From assembly GCF_050947875.1 (NCBI RefSeq), contig NC_134572.1, forward strand, positions 124,158,105-124,222,104: a stretch of DNA of 64,000 nucleotides, read 5' to 3'. Origin of the DNA: Dermacentor variabilis (taxonomy: Eukaryota > Arthropoda > Arachnida > Ixodida > Ixodidae). The notes beneath the pieces were generated by a model that was not told the DNA's origin, searched no databases, and saw only the letters and a program-made list of their open reading frames with translations. Shown piece by piece: positions 1-10,600 of the stretch (within the stretch, counting starts at the first letter, position 1; every line of letters starts with the position of its first letter). The position numbers were made by a program, and so were the translations under genes.

Positions 1-1900
1 GTACAATATCTCGAACTGAGCGGGTAACCTTCTTGTCTACAGCTCCATACACTGATATACGCATGGCCGCAGGATTTGTGTTACGCCGCAGCAACCGAAA
101 GGAACTCTTCGGAGGGCAAAAGGCGCGCAAATTAATCCCCGTGTTTTCCATGCTGTGCCGAGTCATATCATATATGTATGTCCTTTCCTTATTGCCGTTG
201 CACTCTTTTCGGTCAAATACGTAAAGTTTAAAGCAAAGGAAAACACAAAACGCGCCCATAAAATGCGCCGGCATTTCATTTCCTCGGCTCGCACATTTCG
301 TCCGGTGCCTGTATTAGACGACTCGAAACGGAAAATCAAGAACCTAGTCACACTCTCGCTTTCGCACCTTTTCTGTTGTTTCCAATATTTCTAATTGTCC
401 TTTCCCACAGACTACCGGCGTTGTAGCTGCCTTTCCTTTTCTTGCTGCGTCGGGGTATCCTTTCACAAAGTGCCTCTGGGATTCTTGTTCGTACCTCCAG
501 GGGTCCTCGGTAGAGGGAGCGGCTACAAAGACTTTACTGCTGTTGTTGTCTTGACGCAAAGTCAAGGTCTTGAAACCTTAATTTTCCCCGCCGAAAACTT
601 TCTCGATGAATTTTAGAACAACATTAAAGCGCATGAAAGAACACGAACACAATGGAGAAACTAGGGCGGGTGTTTATATATTCACGCATGCGCTAGACAA
701 AGGCGGACAGGAACGCTTCTTTTCGCCTTTGTATAATGCCTAAGATGGATCACTGATACTAGCACCATGGCATTTTGACACGAGAAACGCTTAAAGAAGT
801 TAATGAAATTTTTTTTTCTTTTTTAAATATCTGCCGCCAAGTGGCTATCTAACCCACGGACTGCTTCAAGTCCTACATAAGGTGGCGTCCATGTTTCCTA
901 TAGATACCACTATGATGTCGCAGAGCATTCTTCTAGATTTTAATCTCGAGGATCACGATAACATGTGTTGCAGTTCATCAAACTACAACTCTTTTCATTT
1001 TTCTGTGGATCCTGCGCGGTGCGGATGCAGTGGAAACGACGGAATTCAGAATGTCGACTCATAATGAAATCATTTCCGGTATATCTGAGTACAGCGGGCC
1101 TTGTATTGGCTATTCGTCGTTGACAATAGAGCGCTAAAAAAATTCCTGAGCCATTCGAATCTGCGAAAGTGGATGACCAGCGAAGCTATTTAGCATACGA
1201 CACAGAGGTGACAGAGAGAGAGAGAAAGAGATAACAAACAGAGGAAAGGCAGGGAGGTCAACCAGACGAACGTCCGGTTTACTACCCTACACTGGAGGAA
1301 GGGAAAGGAGAACACAGAATTTTGAGCATGCGTATGGACTAATTTACTGTGCTATCTACATACATTCGCGTGGACGACGGGGCTGCCACACCGAGAAGCC
1401 GGAGAAAACTAGCAACGCGTGACGTTTCGACCAGACAGCCACCTCGGGAGAGCGGAAGGAAAGGAGATACGCAAGCGCTTGGGAACACCGACAAGGAGAG
1501 GGCGGTGCGAGTGTAGACATGGCCGACGCGGGTCAAAGTGATATATCTGTTATCAGCTTAATATGCGATACGGGTTGCGCTTGTACCCAAGATATTAAAC
1601 TCATTTTTTGCAAGTTGGCGGAGGGCTTGAAGCTTGCTTCACTTCCGCCGCGGGTCGGCCTGGTATTACCTTATCTTCGGGATCGGCCAACGGTTTTTCG
1701 TCTACGGACATCGACCCGCTGGAAACTAGCCATATACAGCTTCGCCGTATGACGTCTCTGATTTCCTCTGTAAATCGCATCTGATTAGATCCGTGTAGTC
1801 TGCGCGCTTCATATGCCTCGTGAATAACGTGTACGAGTTTCCCTTGTTCTCTTTCTAGCCCTCGTGTTGCTTTGCGTACTCTCATGTTATTTTAGAATAC
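1..1900. other. Unassigned sequence, no recognised gene
   Basis: I see no gene here. Short open frames are present on both strands, none longer than about 95 codons and none with recognisable motifs. A (GA)n tract lies at about 1208-1232, followed by one copy of a roughly 60-bp dispersed repeat at 1246-1310 that also occurs near 57790 and, inverted, near 62010. Confidence 0.5.
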
Positions 1901-1913
1901 GCACACAAACCTA
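1901..1913. repeat. Target-site duplication, left copy, of SINE 1914-2153
   Basis: GCACACAAACCTA is repeated exactly at 2154-2166, on the other side of the SINE, marking it as a complete LINE-mobilised insertion. Confidence 0.85.
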
Positions 1914-2153
1914 ATTAATAATAATATTTGGGGTTTTACGTGCCAAAACCACTTTCTGATTATGAGGCACGCCGTAGTGGAGGACTCCGGAAATTTTGAC
2001 CACCTGGGGTTCGTTAACGTGCACCTAAATCTAAGCACACGGGTGTTTTCGCATTTCGCCCCCATCGAAATGCGGCCGCCGTGGCCGGGATTCGATCCCG
2101 CGACCTCGTGCTCAGCAGCCCAACGCCATAGCCACTGAGCAACCACGGCGGGT
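1914..2153 (-). mobile_element. Ruka-like tRNA-derived SINE, complete
   Basis: Read on the minus strand, this element starts with a tRNA-like head containing an A-box-like segment (GCTCAGTGGCTATGG) and a B-box-like segment (GGGATCGAATCCC). It continues with a body containing GGTGCACGTTAACGAACCCC and ends in an ATT-rich tail. A 13-bp target-site duplication, GCACACAAACCTA, flanks it exactly at 1901-1913 and 2154-2166. The head would supply an internal RNA polymerase III promoter, and LINE machinery would supply mobility. The arrangement matches Ruka, a SINE known from ticks. The family name rests on recognition; the duplication and box motifs are directly visible. Confidence 0.85.
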
Positions 2154-2166
2154 GCACACAAACCTA

Positions 2167-3907
2167 GCTCCAAATGCTGGCACAGTACATTTATTAAATT
2201 TGGGGTTGGCCAGACTTTGCCGACGTGTGGCTCGGCAGACTAGCGTATGCTTTCAAGTTGGTGCCTACGGAAATGAGAAATCAAGCGGGCGCGTTTTTCT
2301 TGTTTTTGTTGTTCTAAAGGGTCTGCACTAACCCGAGGATGGTGCCATTACATATAGATACGTTGCTCACATTTTCAAGCACCTAAGGCACCGCCACAAA
2401 TAAGTATTAAACTTAGAAAGGACGCAGCAAACCTACACAAACATCGAGATTTAACCACCCCACCTTTGTAATCCTCTTAGCAATAGTAATCGAACAGCAA
2501 GTAGTACCTGAATTTCAACAGGACCAAGGCTAGCGCTCTCCACTTAACTAGTGCTGCAATGCAGGCTTGTTTGTTGTGGCGCAACCAGAGGATGAGCTGC
2601 ATTGGTTTTACAACATGGTGCACGCATTGCAAGGTTGCCAACCGAATTCAGCTTTAACGAGGCTTCCGCGTATGGCCGCTTTCGAGCGAAGGACGTCAGC
2701 AAAACAAGCGCAGTCTAGACTAGCTTCTCAAGTTTCTCGCGGCAGCGGGCCTGGTGGGGCAGTTTTAGCTCCCATTTCCCGCAATTTCACCCCCTTTCCC
2801 CTCTTCCTGTCTAGACGACAAAAGTCGAGGGGCGAGGGGGTCATAAACAACTTCGTCGAGTTGCGACATGGGTAAGTTGTCCACCTGAAAGGAGCTCGAA
2901 ACTACACCTAACTAGCCCCTGTCCGGTGGCTTTCTTTGCATCCTAGTGGAATTTATGCGCTTCGTTTAAAGCCGCAAACGTAGCTCGAGAGGCTAGAGAC
3001 GCGAGCCGCGCTTCTTTTACTTGAACAAGACAATAAAGGCGCTCTCTATAATTGCGTGCAGGGGCATGCAGTATTCTGCAATGAATGAATGAATGAATGA
3101 GACGGGTTTCTTGTACTTGAACAAAACAATAAACACGTTTCTTATGCAAGGGGCAGTATTCTGCAGAGAAGAATAAATCAAAGAATTAGTTGATTTATTA
3201 ATCGGCAAGATTGACATCTTTGGTGCCTCTTCAATGTATAGCGATATGATAGCAAGCGTGCCACACATTGCATCGACTTTTCTTTCAAGAAGTGAATGTA
3301 CAAACGGGAAATAAAATGGGTGCTTGCCGCTATATTTGCTATATGCCAGTACCACAAAAAAAGACAAAAAAGCAAACGTTATATTAAATATATTTGAAGG
3401 TAACGGTTGAAGTTGCACAGACGGCAAAAGCTAACAGATTTTGTTTATGACCGCAATGATGTGAGCAACTTGGTATCTTAGGAGCACACAAGTGCGACTG
3501 CAACTCATAAGCGCACTAAACTGATGGGCAGATTATGCTGATGAAGTACCCCGCCAAAACTCTCTCTTCACTTCCTTGGAGCGCGAATGTTGTTAACAAG
3601 CACAGAAAATTAATACTAGACTTTCTTTTCTGTTTTTCTTTTAATTTTCTATTTAGTTTCGCACCAAAATCTCTGCGCTACCACGTCATTTCAAAGTAAT
3701 ACGTGGGGGTTTCGAAGTAGCAATATTGTTCGGACACTTGCTTGATTATGGTCTTTGGTTAACTTATAACCTAAAGTTGTCCTTTACCGGATAAACAACT
3801 ATTACAGATATAAAGAAGAGTATAACACGTAATATACAAGCGAGTATATGCTAATAATCACAAATAATATAAGCAAGTTATAGTAACATCGTGTGACTAT
3901 TCAGTAC
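2167..3907. other. Unassigned AT-rich sequence with a local duplication
   Basis: I recognise no gene. At 3013-3080 and 3110-3170 a similar segment occurs twice in direct orientation; both copies contain ACTTGAACAA, an AATAAA-like hexamer and GCAGTATTCTGCA. They are separated by an (AATG)n tract at 3080-3100. This looks like a local duplication of a transposon 3' end. The stretch 3420-3900 is AT-rich with nothing identifiable. Confidence 0.4.
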
Positions 3908-4300
3908 GATATTTAGTACTTGTTAAGGGTGCCTGCCTGTTCGTGAAAATGTTCAAGTGCGTTCAATGCTTTTCGTTGTGCTATTTTCTACGGCCATGAG
4001 CCCAGCGAATTTGCGATTGGGAAAGGTCGGTGACGATCAATAGAGTATAGCTCTTGTTCTAGCTGCCGTCTTTGCGTCGCGTATATGGGACATTCGAAGA
4101 GCAGGTGGTGAACATCTTCATCGTCGTGGACACATGAGCAAGCCGGGGAAGAAGACCGTTTTGTAGGATATAGTAAATGTTTGTGTACGCTGCCCCAAGG
4201 CGCAGTCGATTAATTAGTGTCTCGGTAATTTTGGAAAGTTATACACTCAGCTGGCGTTTGACTTGAGGGTCCCACTTCGTGAAGAATCATTCCTTAGTAT
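3908..4300 (-). pseudogene. I-like LINE 3' end, distal half (split by LTR element)
   Basis: Translated on the minus strand, this holds the C-terminal end of a non-LTR retrotransposon polyprotein. The recognisable piece is INRLRLGAAYTN, the family's conserved stretch between RNase H and the C-terminal zinc-binding region, followed by a degenerate Cys/His segment. In-frame stops and frameshifts make it dead. Reading continues directly from the RNase H segment at 14702-14900 once the intervening 10.4 kb is removed: the frame FNEYTKE runs across the junction. A possible 8-bp duplication, TTCAGTAC, lies at 3900-3907 and 14918-14925 and would mark the original LINE insertion. The exact 3' terminus is uncertain. 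Confidence 0.7.
4296..4300. repeat. Target-site duplication (AGTAT), left copy, of the outer Ty3/gypsy element
   Basis: AGTAT precedes the 5' LTR here and follows the 3' LTR at 14697-14701. Five base pairs is usual for Ty3/gypsy integrases. Confidence 0.75.
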
Positions 4301-4721
4301 TGACACGTGTACTTGTTTATCTTTATCTGGCGACCGCGTTTCACCGCCTAACAAAGTTTATCGCACAGCGCAGGACGCGCCTGCATTTATCAGAAAATTC
4401 TCGAAAGTTACCGATGGTTCGATCGGCTGCCTGTTGTCACCGAACCTTATGTAATCTGATTTCATCCCACGACGCGAATGGTGTAGAACTTTCTGGAAGA
4501 CACGTGGGTCCCAGCGATTACTCTGGAACCTTCGATGACCGACGTATAGAAGCCGACGCGCTTGACCCGCTGATCGGATTTTCGACGATCGCCGACTGTG
4601 TTCGCCGCTATCGTCGTTCTTTGAGTGTATCCTGTTTCTTAGGGCACATGTTTGCCTAATAAAACCCTAGTTTCGTCCTTCCCAGTTTTGCTGCTTTCTC
4701 TACCGTCGCTACTACGAGACA
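4301..4721 (+). repeat. 5' LTR of the outer Ty3/gypsy element
   Basis: The LTR begins TGACACGTGTAC and ends ACGAGACA. It aligns along its length with 14278-14696. It carries AATAAA in CCTAATAAAACC near 4656. The likely TATA region reads GTATAGAAGCC here but GTATAAAAGCC in the 3' copy, so the promoter of this copy is mutated. Confidence 0.8.
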
Positions 4722-5512
4722 TCTGGTGGAGGTGCAAAGCCACGATCCAAGCCCGAAGCCCGAGAAGAACACCAACGTCGCCCAAGACCAGCCAGCTAGC
4801 CGCAGGCTGCAAGTACTGTCCCCGTAGCACGGACGGACTTTTGCCTGAGACGACCAGGAAGATCGTCGCCAAGTCAACCTATACGGCAGGCCATTCAAAG
4901 TCGTCAGCGACCGTCACGCGTTGTGTTGGCTAGCGGATTTAAAGGATCCTTCGGGACGGCTGGCGCGGTGGAGCCTCAGACTACAAGAATACATCACCGT
5001 AACCTACAAGTCCGAACGAAAACACTCCGATGCCGATTGCCTATCAGTCGCCTCCATTGACCCGCCGCCGCAGAAGGACGAGGATAACGATGCCTTCCTT
5101 GGAATAATAAAGGCGGAAGACTTCGCAGAACAGCAACGAGCAGACCCGGAGCTAAAAAGCCTCGTCGAGTATTTGGAAGGGCACACCGAGGTTGTCCCTA
5201 CGGCATTTAAGCGAGGATTGTCTTCGTTCTCGCTTCAAAACAACACATATCACGCCGTTCAAGCTGGTTTACGGCAGGAACCCGGCGACGACTCTCGACG
5301 CCATGCTGTCGCACGTCACCGGCGAAACTAATCTTGACGTCGCCGCCTATGTGCAGCGCGCCGAAGACGCTCGACAGCTCGGCAGATCAAGAACCAGCAG
5401 AGTACCGACAGCCAACACTACAACCTCCGACGACGCTACGTCGAGTACCAGCCCGGCGACCGTGTTTGGGTTTGGACCCCGATATGCCGACGACAACTCA
5501 GTGAGAAACTAT
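4722..5512 (+). pseudogene. Ty3/gypsy internal region: RNase H and integrase remnants
   Basis: Just after the LTR comes TCTGGTGGAGGTG, a possible primer-binding site starting at TGG. About 150 bp of unrecognised leader or gag follows, and then an abrupt jump into the end of RNase H. The recognisable pieces are HALCWLADLKDPSGRLARW, LQEYITVTYKSERKHSDADC (the NADALSR-like end, with a Ser for the usual Asn) and the linker toward integrase. A second jump at about 5235 leads into the late integrase: TPFKLVYGRNPATTLDAML, followed by the GDRVWVW region. The segment ends at the RTE-like LINE insertion inside LSEKLL. Two internal deletions and frame changes make it non-functional. Confidence 0.8.
5501..5512. 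repeat. Target-site duplication (12 bp), left copy, of the RTE-like LINE
   Basis: GTGAGAAACTAT occurs here and again at 14016-14027. It lies inside the integrase reading frame of the outer element, and the frame resumes after the second copy. Confidence 0.85.
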
Positions 5513-6240
5513 CATCATCATCATCAGCAGCAGCAGCCTGACTACGCCCACTGCAGGGCATAGGCCTCTCCCATACTTCTCCAACTACCCCGGTCATGTA
5601 CTAAATGTGGCCATGTTGTCCCTGCAAACTTCTTAATCTCATGTGACCACCTAACTTTCTGCCGCCCTTGCTACACTTCCCTTCTCTTGGAATCCAGTCC
5701 GTAACCTTTAATGACCATCGGTTATCCTCCCTCCTCATTACATGTCCTGCCCATGTCCATTTCTTTTTCTTGATTTCAACTAAGATGTCATTAATTCGCG
5801 TTTGTTTCCTCACCCAATCTGCTCTTCTTTAGAACCGTTTTCGTAAGCCTCCAGACTCCTGCCCCGTAGGTGAGTACTCGCAAGACACAGCTGTTATACA
5901 CTTTTATTTTGAGGGATAATGGCAACCTGGTGTTCATGATCTGAGAATGCCTGCCAAACGCACCCAGCCCATTCTTATTCTTCTGATTATTTCAGTCTCA
6001 TGAACCGGATCCGCAGTCACTACCTGCCCTAAATAGATGTATTCCCTTGCCACTACCAGTGCCTCGCTACCTATCGTTAACTGCTGTTCTCGAGACTGTT
6101 AAACATTACTTTAGTTTTCTGCAGATTAATTTTTAGGCCCACCCTTCTGCTTTTCCTGTCCAGGTCACTGAGCATGCATTGCAATTGGTCCCCTGAGTTA
6201 CTAAGCAAGGCAATATATCAGCGAACCGCAAGTTACTAAG
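5513..6240 (-). pseudogene. RTE-like LINE reverse transcriptase, C-terminal part
   Basis: Minus-strand translation gives SNLRFAD at the upstream edge (the reverse-transcriptase FADD motif, here followed by a frameshift), then a KINLQKTKVM-like segment. The C-terminal signature TWAGHVMRREDNRWSLKVTD and WIPREGKCSKGGRK follows at about 5650-5800. The signature 'W.GHV.R..DNRW...V..W.PR.GKR..GRP' is typical of RTE-type polyproteins. Stops and frameshifts show it is dead. The upstream half of the same gene lies at 13466-14015. Confidence 0.75.
6237..6240. repeat. Target-site duplication (TAAG), left copy, of the Gmr1-type element
   Basis: TAAG immediately precedes the TG end of the left LTR. The same four bases follow the CA end of the right LTR at 13466-13469. 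Confidence 0.8.
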
Positions 6241-6413
6241 TGTTTGGGATCTGACTGCTGGTACGATCTGTTGGGAACTCGGCGCTGACGCCCGTGGTTG
6301 TACCTGGGTCGCAAGCCCCAAGGGTAGCGTTGGCCTGGCGGCCTGGGGTACAACTGTAAGCATCCGAAGGTCCCGGCAAAGCATGAGTCGACTGGTAACA
6401 ACGAAACAACTTG

Positions 6414-6419
6414 TTTATT
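6414..6419 (-). terminator. Polyadenylation signal AATAAA in the 3' LTR
   Basis: The minus strand reads GTTAAAATAAACAAG, about 115 bases after the TATA box and about 175 bases before the LTR end. Transcripts initiated in the 5' LTR would probably be cleaved shortly after this point. Confidence 0.6.
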
Positions 6420-6614
6420 TTAACATCGCAAAGAGTTGGCGGTCAGGTTTGACCGAAGTAGAGAGACGGGAGAGCACTTCACTCAACAGAAGAAATCGGA
6501 GCCCTCCTTTTGGCGTCCGGGGGCAGCTGTTTTTATACTCTCGCAGTTGAGGGCAAGAAGGAACCCCTCAAAAGACGAGCACGTGAATGTACAATGGGCT
6601 AATGGTGACGCACA

Positions 6615-6779
6615 CTGTCGTGGCGCTGCGCACGATCTCGTAGCACCCTGTCGTGGCGCTGCGCACGATCTCGTAGCACCCTGTCGTGGCGCTGCGCACG
6701 ATCTCGTAGCACTCTGTCGTGGCGCTGCGCACGATCTCGTAGCACTCTGTCGTGGCGCTGCGCACGATCTCGTAGCACC
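6615..6779. repeat. Five 33-bp tandem repeats in the 3' LTR
   Basis: Five consecutive 33-bp units, each beginning CTGTCGTGGCGCTGCGCACG, are followed by a partial sixth. Because 33 is divisible by three, open frames run through on several frames and produce artefactual repetitive peptides. The same array is at 12873-13037 in the other LTR. Repeats in U3 often carry promoter-modulating sites; no particular factor can be named from the sequence. Confidence 0.9.
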
Positions 6780-6828
6780 CTGTCGTGGCGCTGCCGGTCG
6801 GACACAATGACTGTAATGAGAGGCTGGT

Positions 6829-7063
6829 CCCTGCTTTGGCATCGCCTGTTTCGGGCACAATGACTGGAACGAGATCCCTGCTTTGGCATCGCCTGTTTCG
6901 GGCCCAATAACTGGAATGAGATCCCTGCTTTGGCATCGCCTGTTTCGGGCACAATGACTGGAACGAGATCCCTGCTTTGGCATCGCCTGTTTCGGGCCCA
7001 ATAACTGGAATGAGATCCCTGCTTTGGCATCGCCTGTTTCGGGCACAATGACTGGAATGCGAG
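6829..7063. repeat. Five 47-bp tandem repeats in the 3' LTR, two alternating variants
   Basis: The unit begins CCCTGCTTTGGCATCGCCTG and recurs every 47 bp, at 6829, 6876, 6923, 6970 and 7017. Units alternate between a form with GCACAATGACTGG and a form with GCCCAATAACTGG, which points to growth by duplication of a 94-bp dimer. The same array is at 13087-13321. Confidence 0.9.
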
Positions 7064-7207
7064 GAGGATCCCTAGGCGGTCGCATCGCCGCAGACGCGCC
7101 TGGAAACACCTGGCGATGAGTGTTGCGGTGACGACGATCGGGCCAAAATGTCTGCCGCCCGCCGCAGTCGCGCCGGCAAAACCACGTGTCGCAGGCGAAA
7201 CGCAACA

Positions 7208-7694
7208 GACCGCCCCGCCGGGGGAAGGAGATCCCGATGGACAGGGGACTGCATCCGCTGTCCGGAGGGATGTCGCTCGATGATGCTCATAACCGAAGTC
7301 GGGCGTCCCTTGACGTTTCTTGAGCGCAGCGCACAGAGAAGGCCTCGTTCTCTCGTTCAGGTTCGCACGGGACACTGCAAAGTGACTTCGGGAGAGTTCA
7401 CATTTTTGTTCTCGTTCCCGGCAAGCGTTAGAACTACGCTGAAAACTCAACTGCTCAGTCAGCAAGCACGGCACAACCCTCACTAAGCCCTGCCAGGCTC
7501 TTTCCCCTTTTTAGACCACTGCCTAGTTCCTTACAGTAGTCTAGCATCACTCAGAACGCGTCCACAAATTGAAAAATTGCACTAGAAAGCATATCATCAC
7601 TTTGAAACACTAAACAAAAGCAATATGTTAAAAAAAAATCCTGCCTCAGGAAGAAAAACATCAGTAACAAACAATTTTGAGGCTGATTCCTACG
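7208..7694 (-). other. 3' untranslated region of the Gmr1-type element
   Basis: This is 487 bp between the Gag-Pol stop codon and the 3' LTR. No second gene such as an envelope is visible. Immediately before the LTR the minus strand reads GGCGGGGCGGTC, the only candidate for a polypurine tract, and it is imperfect. Confidence 0.6.
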
Positions 7695-10600
7695 TTAGGG
7701 GCTTCGACTTAAGCCATCGGCGTTACCGTTGAGACTCCCCTTTTTGTAACGTACCTCAAAGGAATATTGTTGTAAAGCGAGGCTCCAGCGCAGGAGGCGG
7801 CCATTTTTGGGAGAGATGGTCTGCAGCCATTGGAGAGGGCAGTGATCCGTCTCAATGATAAACCTCGAGCCGGCTAGATAGCATGACAATTTCTGAACGG
7901 CCCACACGAGACATGCACACTCTTTCTCGGTGGCGCTATACGCCTGCTCACGACTGGTCAGCTTACGACTAGCATACAGGACGGGGTGTTCTACTTCTCC
8001 ATTTTCCCGTTGGCACAGTACAACGCCCATGCCTCGCTCACTAGCATCGCACTGAACAATGAACCCTTTTGTATAGTCTGGCGATCGTAGCACAGGCTGG
8101 CTTGTTAGGGCACTCTTTAGGGCGCTAAAAGCTCTTTCCTTTGTCTCGTCCCAGACGACTGTTTGAGGCTCTGTCTTTCTTAGAGCATCCGTCAGGGGAG
8201 CCGCGATATCAGAGTACCTAGGGATGTACCTCTGATAGTAGCCGGCGACACCTAAGAACGACCGAATATCGGTCTTTGTGCGCGGTTGCGGAAAGTCTCG
8301 CACAGCGGCCACTTTTATTTCAGAGGGGCGGCGACGACCCTGACCAATCACGTGACCGAGGTAGACAACCTCGGCCTGTGCTATCTGGCACTTAGGAGCC
8401 TTGACTGTCAAGCCCGCTTCGCGCAGGCGGGTTAGCACTGCCCGCAAGTGTGTCATATGCTCCGACCAGGATGCGGAGAATATCGCTACGTCGTCTAGAT
8501 ACGGTAAAGCGAATTCTTGCTGTCCCCGCAACACTTTATCCATGAGGCTTGAAAAACAGTATGGCGCGTTCTTCAAACCAAAACTCAACACTTTAGGACG
8601 GAATGTTCCCATTGGTGAAATGAACGCCGCATACCTACTAGCCTCTTCTGTAAGTGGAACCTGCCAATAACCCCTGACAAGATCTAGGGTGGAAATAAAC
8701 TGAGCGCTACTAACTTTCTCAAGGCGCTCCTCGATGTTAGGGATCGGATAAATTTGATCCTTAGTGATGGAATTAAGCCTGCGGTAGTCGACGCAAGGAC
8801 GAGGTTCCTTGCCCGGTACCTCAACCAAAATCAAAGGGGAGGTATAATCACTCTCACCTGCCTCAATAACACCGAGCTGTAGCATTTTCTTTACCTCAGC
8901 CTCCATAATATCGCTCTGGCGGGGTGACACCCGATACGCCTTGGATCGTACTGGCTCTGTGGAGGTAAGTTCTATATCATGAGTAAGTACAGAAGTCCTA
9001 CCAGGCCTCTCAGAGAACAGACCCTGAAACTCTTGTAATAGCTGGTGTAGTTCGGTTTTCTGCTCGGGCGACAGCGGTGCTTTACTGATAAGGTCACTAA
9101 TGACTTGACCGGTGTCTTCCCTGTTCGTCACTGAGCCTAGTCCCGGAAGCTCGACCGGAAGCTCTTCAGGAACGTTTACCATCATGCACACCACTGCTTC
9201 CCTTTGTCTATAAGGTTTGAGCAGATTACAGTGGTAAACTTGCTGTGCTTTCCGCTTTCCTGGCAGACTTACCACGTAGTTAACGTCCGACAGTTTCTGA
9301 ACAATTCGCGCTGGGCCCTCCCACTGCACGTCTAGTTTGTTGTTTAGCGATGTGCGCAATATCATGACCTCATCGCCAACCTCAAAACGACGGGCCCTGG
9401 CTGTCCGATCATAATAAACCTTGGCCCTCTGCTGGGCCTTTGCCATTGCTTCACCTGACAACTCCTGTGCCCTTCTTAAGCGTTCGAGGAGCTTAAGCAC
9501 GTACTCCACCACGACTGGGTCGTCGCCCCTACCTTCCCATGATTCTCGAAGCATGCGAAGCGGAGATCGAAGCGAGCGACCGTACACCAGTTCAGCTGGC
9601 GAAAACCCCGTAGCCGCATGCGGCGCGGTCCTTAAAGCAAACATCACCCCAGGCAGACACAGCTCCCAGTCAGTTCGATGTTCAAAACACAACGCTCTCA
9701 ACACGCGCTTCATGACGGAGTGGAGCTTCTCAACGGAATTCGACTGTGGGTGGTACACTGAGCTGTGTAGCAGCTTTACCCCACACCTTTCGAGAAAAGT
9801 TGTCGTCAAAGCGCTAGTAAACACTGTGCCCTGATCTGATTGAATTTCTGCAGGAAAACCAACTCGCGCAAATATGGACAGTAGTGCATTAACTATCTCA
9901 ACTGAGCTGAGTTCTTTAAGCGGCACTGCTTCAGGGAACTTTGTCGCTGGGCAGATCACAGTCAAAATGTGTCTGTACCCCGTGGCTGTTACCGGCAGAG
10001 GTCCCACAGTATCAATAACGAGCCGTCTAAAAGGCTCCGTAATGATAGGTACCAATTTCAACGGCGCCCCCGATTTGTCCCCTGGTTTGCCCACCCGCTG
10101 ACAAGTGTCACATGTCCTCACGAAATGGTCTGCGTCCCGAAAACACCCTGGCCAATAGTACTCTTGCAAGAGACGGTCCTTAGTTTTCTTAACTCCTAGG
10201 TGTCCGGACCACGAACCCCCGTGTGACAAGCGCAACAGATCCTGACGATAGCATTGAGGCACGACCAGCTGATCGAACTCCACTCCTCTGCGGTCTAGAT
10301 ACTTCCGGTACAGGACTCCACCTCTTTCCACAAAACGCGCAGTTTTCCTGGCGATACCTTCTTTGACATTGCAGCGCACGTTTTCCAGGCTGCCATCCTT
10401 TTTTTGCTCGGCTATCAAAGCCGACCGGCTGACTTTTAGCAACCTATCAAGTCCGTCTGACGTAGGTGCGATGAGCAAATCAGTAGATAGCTCTTCTAAC
10501 TTTCCCGCGTCGGGCGTTTCCTCTCCAGTATCTGGCGCCTTTAACGTTACAGACTCAAGTTTATTCAGTTCGGGCGTGCTCGGAATATCAGCTTGCTGCG

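Larger units (their letters stand above)
6241..7207 (-). repeat. 3' LTR of the Gmr1-type element
   Basis: Same 967 bp as 12499-13465. On the minus strand it starts TGTTGCG and ends CCCAAACA. It contains a TATAAAAA box (6530-6537 on the plus strand), AATAAA (6414-6419) and two tandem-repeat arrays in U3. In this copy the AATAAA would serve to end the element's transcript. Confidence 0.9.

Noticed and set aside
6599..7483. Open frames of 240-294 codons across the 3' LTR (and 207-269 codons across the 5' LTR)
   Set aside because: They are produced by 33-bp repeats (divisible by three) and 47-bp repeats in the LTR; the repetitive peptides appear in several frames and carry no domain.
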